This document shows positions 61,600-64,000 of a DNA stretch of 64,000 bases, piece by piece; positions within the stretch are counted from its first letter, which is position 1; every line of letters begins with the position of its first letter. The stretch spans positions 1,488,001 to 1,552,000 of the forward strand of contig CP126125.1 of NCBI GenBank assembly GCA_030123525.1. Reading direction: 5' to 3'. A model generated the notes under the pieces. That model made no database searches, was not told the origin of the DNA, and worked only from the letters and a program-made list of their open reading frames with translations. Position numbers and translations under genes: made by a program. Origin of the DNA: ELB16-189 sp018266435. GTDB lineage: Bacteria > Bacteroidota > Bacteroidia > Cytophagales > Cyclobacteriaceae.

Positions 61600-62463
61600 T
61601 TGAAACCACCGAAAAAAACATTGTTCGAAAGGCTTACCAACCGCTACCTGCTGGTGGTACGCAACGAGGAAAACCTGGAAGAGAAAAGCACGGTTTCATT
61701 TACGTATGCCAAATTGTTGGTGATCTGCACTACACTTTTTTTAGTGATTTTTATTTCAAGCCTTTTTCTTTCCAAAACCTTGTTGTCAAAATGGTTTGAT
61801 CCTAAGTATGAAGTGGCCGCTCAAAAAAAACAACTGATTTTACTTGCACACCGACTGGATTCATTGGCACAGGAAGAAGACCGTAAAGAAAAATTCATAC
61901 AGAATTTTCAGCGCATTTTGCGTGGCGATACTTCCAGCGGGTTTGTTGACCCAACACAAGAATTGAAAGCAAAAACTTCGGCCAAAACAATAAGTGCAAT
62001 GAAACTTTCTCCTGCCGATTCTATTTTTAGAAAAGAATTTGAGCAGTCGCAGTATTCTTTTGAGTCACTTAAAAGCCAGTACCGTGAGTTGCAACAGCTA
62101 TTTTTCTTTACACCCATCACCGGTTTTATCAGCGATAAATACGATGGCAAGAAAGGCCACTATGGAGTCGATATCGTAGCTAAAACCAATGAGCCTGTAA
62201 AATGTGCAGCTGATGGCACCGTGGTGCTCAGCAGTTGGACACAAGATGCGGGGTATGTGATAGCCGTGCAGCATCGCGGTAATCTTGTGAGTGTGTATAA
62301 GCACAATGCCACCATATTGAAAAAAGTTGGTAGTTTTGTGAATGCAGGAGATATTCTCGCTATAGTTGGCAACAGCGGTGAAATGACGGACGGCCCACAT
62401 CTGCATTTTGAATTGTGGTACAACGGCAGTTCGCTGAACCCTGAGGATTTTGTAACTTTTTAA
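61600..62463 (+). CDS. M23 family metallopeptidase, membrane-anchored
   Basis: The start is a TTG (MKPPKKTLFERL). The 287-residue protein has a membrane helix (about 35-58), a short coiled stretch, and an M23/LytM domain at 165-285. The zinc ligands are intact: His187 and Asp191 (HYGVDI), His267 and His269 (GPHLHFELW). It would cut peptidoglycan cross-links. The bactofilin gene follows after 14 bases; M23-bactofilin pairs direct local cell-wall shaping in other bacteria. This contrasts with the inactive EnvC-like protein at 13013. Confidence 0.9.
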   Translation: MKPPKKTLFERLTNRYLLVVRNEENLEEKSTVSFTYAKLLVICTTLFLVIFISSLFLSKTLLSKWFDPKYEVAAQKKQLILLAHRLDSLAQEEDRKEKFIQNFQRILRGDTSSGFVDPTQELKAKTSAKTISAMKLSPADSIFRKEFEQSQYSFESLKSQYRELQQLFFFTPITGFISDKYDGKKGHYGVDIVAKTNEPVKCAADGTVVLSSWTQDAGYVIAVQHRGNLVSVYKHNATILKKVGSFVNAGDILAIVGNSGEMTDGPHLHFELWYNGSSLNPEDFVTF

Positions 62464-62477
62464 ACTTCAAAAAAATT

Positions 62478-62906
62478 ATGCTAACGACAAAAGAACAAAA
62501 ACGAGCCGCTGATGAGATCAGCAACAGTAGCAACGTGATCGGCAAAGGCACGGTATTGGAAGGTAACATTGAAACCTTTGGCAACATACGCATCGAAGGA
62601 AGAGTGCATGGCCACATTAAATCGAAATCTAAAATTGCGTTAGGCAATGGCAGCCAGGTAGAAGGAAACATTACGGCCCAAAATGCCGACATCGAAGGCG
62701 AAGTAAAAGGAAAAATTGAAATCAGTGAGTTGCTTGTACTGAAAGCTACCGCTATCGTTTATGGCGACATTAACACCGGGAAATTAGTGGTTGAGCCTGG
62801 CGCTATGTTCAATGGTAGTTGCAAGATGGGCATCGTAAAAGATATCAAGATAACCGAGTCGGGCAGCACACTTCGCGCACAGCCGCAGGAAGCCCGTATG
62901 AATTGA
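62478..62906 (+). CDS. Bactofilin (polymer-forming cytoskeletal protein)
   Basis: The 142-residue protein has the bactofilin beta-helical core: VIGKGTVLEGNIETFGNIRIEG, VHGHIKSKSKIALGNGS, VEGNITAQNADIEGEVKGKI and VEPGAMFNGSCKMG. Bactofilins self-assemble into filaments without nucleotide and scaffold cell-wall enzymes. It follows the M23 peptidase by 14 bases and precedes atpZ by 21 bases, so the cell-shape pair is linked to the ATP synthase operon. The M23 partner is a likely client. Confidence 0.93.
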   Translation: MLTTKEQKRAADEISNSSNVIGKGTVLEGNIETFGNIRIEGRVHGHIKSKSKIALGNGSQVEGNITAQNADIEGEVKGKIEISELLVLKATAIVYGDINTGKLVVEPGAMFNGSCKMGIVKDIKITESGSTLRAQPQEARMN

Positions 62907-62927
62907 TCTGCCGGAAGCAATCTTCAG

Positions 62928-63128
62928 TTGAAAGAAAACCCATCTAATAATTTTCTGAAGTATTCAGGCCTTGGCATCCAACTGCTTTTGGTAATGGGTG
63001 TAAGCGGTTGGATTGGGTGGAAAACAGATAACTGGCTTGACCTGAAATTTCCGGCTTTTCTGTTGAGTTTTGTGTTGGTTTCCTTTGCAGCCATGATGTA
63101 CAAACTCTACCGTTCGCTCAATGAATAG
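62928..63128 (+). CDS. atpZ: AtpZ/AtpI-like ATP synthase-associated protein
   Basis: The start is a TTG (MKENPSNNFLKYSG). The 66-residue protein has two helices and the AtpZ pattern YSGLGIQLLLVMGVSGWIGWKTDNWLD and FLLSFVLVSFAAMMYKLY. AtpZ with AtpI has been proposed to form a small cation channel or assembly factor for the F0 ring. It overlaps the next gene by eight bases. Its position just before atpB supports the call. Confidence 0.85.
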   Translation: MKENPSNNFLKYSGLGIQLLLVMGVSGWIGWKTDNWLDLKFPAFLLSFVLVSFAAMMYKLYRSLNE

Positions 63129-63468
63129 AGGGTTAATCTTATTTACGGCAGGTTGGGTGGTGCTCATCCTAATCCTATCCATTGCCGTCAGGTATGTGGG
63201 GAGTAATCCGTTTACATTTCCGATATTGATCAGCATAGCCGCTGCTACATGGGGAATCTATTTTTTTATGACCAGAACCTCTTCTGAAAACCTGGTAAAA
63301 AACTACCTGCTCAGCATTGTATTAAAGTTGCTGGCCGGAGGCATTTTTATCTTGGCAATTATTTTTATAGACAAACCCCATGCCGAGGCAAATGCAATCT
63401 TCTTTATGGTTGCCTACCTGCTGTTTACCGGGCTGGAAGTAGGCTTTTTGCTCAAGCGTTTTAACTGA
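63121..63468 (+). CDS. AtpI-like small membrane protein of the ATP synthase operon
   Basis: The 115-residue protein has four predicted helices (FTAGWVVLILILSIAVRY, FPILISIAAATWGIYFFM, LSIVLKLLAGGIFILAI, AIFFMVAYLLFTGLEVGFLL), the layout of AtpI/DUF-type proteins placed between atpZ and atpB in Bacteroidota. It would help assemble the c-ring or form an ion path. Sequence identity to classical AtpI is low. It starts eight bases before the atpZ stop. Confidence 0.75.
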   Translation: MNRGLILFTAGWVVLILILSIAVRYVGSNPFTFPILISIAAATWGIYFFMTRTSSENLVKNYLLSIVLKLLAGGIFILAIIFIDKPHAEANAIFFMVAYLLFTGLEVGFLLKRFN

Positions 63469-63535
63469 CCTAACCCCGGTGATAAAAGTCACCTGAAAAT
63501 CTTTTCTAAAGATTTTTTTGGGCAAGGATAATTGA

Positions 63536-63543
63536 TAGTTTTG
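63536..63543 (+). promoter_or_regulatory. Possible -7 box for atpB
   Basis: TAGTTTTG matches TAnnTTTG, 34 bases before the atpB ATG. The nearest TTTG (63517-63520) leaves only 15 bases of spacing, shorter than usual. The 108-base gap after the AtpI-like gene makes an internal promoter plausible. Confidence 0.35.
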
Positions 63544-63576
63544 CAGTCCGAAATAAAGACCTTGCCTGTTTTTGCA

Positions 63577-64000
63577 ATGAAAAAGCCTCTTTCAGTCACC
63601 ATCGTAGCATTTTTTTCCTTCGTTTTTGTTGCTGTATTTAGCTTTTCAGGCTTGGCTCAACACGCAGAAGGATCACACGACAGCATACGGGCCGAAAACC
63701 CTACTGATTCACTCCAGGCAGGCCATGCAGAGGCAGGCGAAAAATTCAGTGCCAATGAAGTAATCATCGAGCACGTATTGGATGCCCCCGTCTGGCATTT
63801 TGCCGAGCATTTAGTACTTCCGCTTCCTGTAATTGTTTATTCTGCCGAGCGGGGTTTAGAAGTGTTTTCTTCTGCTCATTTCTATGACGAGCATCATCAC
63901 CCGGTAGAATACAACGGCTACAAACTCGAAGGACGAGACATCGTACTAACCTCAACCGGTGAAAAAGTATTGAATTTATCGATCACCAAAAATGTGGCCA
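63577..64000 (+). CDS. atpB: F-type ATP synthase subunit a, N-terminal part (cut by window edge)
   Basis: The open frame runs from the ATG at 63577 to the end of the window (141 full codons) without a stop. It starts with a signal-like segment (VTIVAFFSFVFVAVFSFSGLAQ), then VIIEHVLDAPVWHF and LVLPLPVIVYSAERGLEVF. A long N-terminal extension before the proton-channel helices is normal for Bacteroidota subunit a. The conserved functional Arg lies beyond the window. Preceding atpZ and AtpI-like genes confirm the operon. Confidence 0.88.
   Translation, partial: MKKPLSVTIVAFFSFVFVAVFSFSGLAQHAEGSHDSIRAENPTDSLQAGHAEAGEKFSANEVIIEHVLDAPVWHFAEHLVLPLPVIVYSAERGLEVFSSAHFYDEHHHPVEYNGYKLEGRDIVLTSTGEKVLNLSITKNVA

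Noticed and set aside
1..64000. CRISPR arrays, tRNA or rRNA genes
   Set aside because: By eye I found no regularly spaced identical repeats, no tRNA T-loop plus acceptor pattern, and no rRNA-like stretch. A tRNAscan and CRISPR search would be decisive.

Overview
The window is a chromosomal segment of a Bacteroidota bacterium, most likely of the Cytophagales type. This rests on type IX secretion and gliding genes (gldH, porW/sprE, a T9SS cargo with a C-terminal sorting domain), promoter-like TAnnTTTG boxes with an upstream TTG, few Shine-Dalgarno sequences, the Bacteroidetes-style atpB with a long N-terminal extension, and the TPR/DUF4292/EnvC and RicT/GldH gene orders. Species assignment is inference.

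Layout. 1-330: higB toxin and the first codons of higA. 494-3434 (-): mltD-like transglycosylase, gatA, tatA. 3.7-7.1 kb: exported RidA-like protein, tag, recQ. 7.4-10.4 kb: manC, a small membrane protein, a Wzx-type flippase. 10.5-14.2 kb (+): TPR protein, DUF4292 lipoprotein, EnvC-like factor. 14.2-19.7 kb: GNAT, a trans-sulfuration PLP enzyme, an arginyltransferase-like protein, gldH-ricT, purD. 19.8-24.9 kb: T9SS cargo, guaB, truA. 25.0-30.4 kb (-): a cytochrome c maturation operon (ccmB-C-D-E-F and a haem-binding protein) whose CcmE carries a CxxxY haem motif instead of HxxxY. 30.4-49.2 kb: a large surface-polysaccharide locus: Wzz-like, Wzx, two Wzy/ligase-like proteins, WecG/TagA, GT4, methyltransferase, polyprenyl-phosphate glycosylphosphotransferase, GT2, then nucleotide-sugar genes for UDP-uronate, UDP-galactose, probably a UDP-2,3-diacetamido uronate, and dTDP-4-keto-rhamnose (rmlA, rmlC, rmlB, no rmlD seen). 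49.2-55.8 kb: prolyl oligopeptidase, GNAT, a decayed AAA ATPase (DUF4143 type) joined to a second UvrC tail, uvrC, a MORN-repeat secreted protein, YfiR. 55.9-60.8 kb (-): porW/sprE and PBP1A. 61.6-64.0 kb (+): M23 peptidase, bactofilin, atpZ, an AtpI-like protein and the start of atpB.

How it fits together. Much of the window builds or remodels the envelope: polysaccharide synthesis and export, peptidoglycan polymerase, hydrolase and hydrolase-activator genes, a bactofilin scaffold, and secretion of cargo by the type IX and Tat systems. Respiration is represented by cytochrome c maturation and the start of the F-type ATP synthase operon.

The least ordinary items are: the region downstream of uvrC, which looks like the scar of an insertion that supplied a new uvrC 3' end; a nested inverted-repeat element inside the polysaccharide locus (39645-39779); the CxxxY CcmE; the short arginyltransferase homologue; and an exported RidA. 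I saw no CRISPR array, rRNA, tRNA, or intact transposase or integrase. No database search was possible; family names rest on motif recognition.
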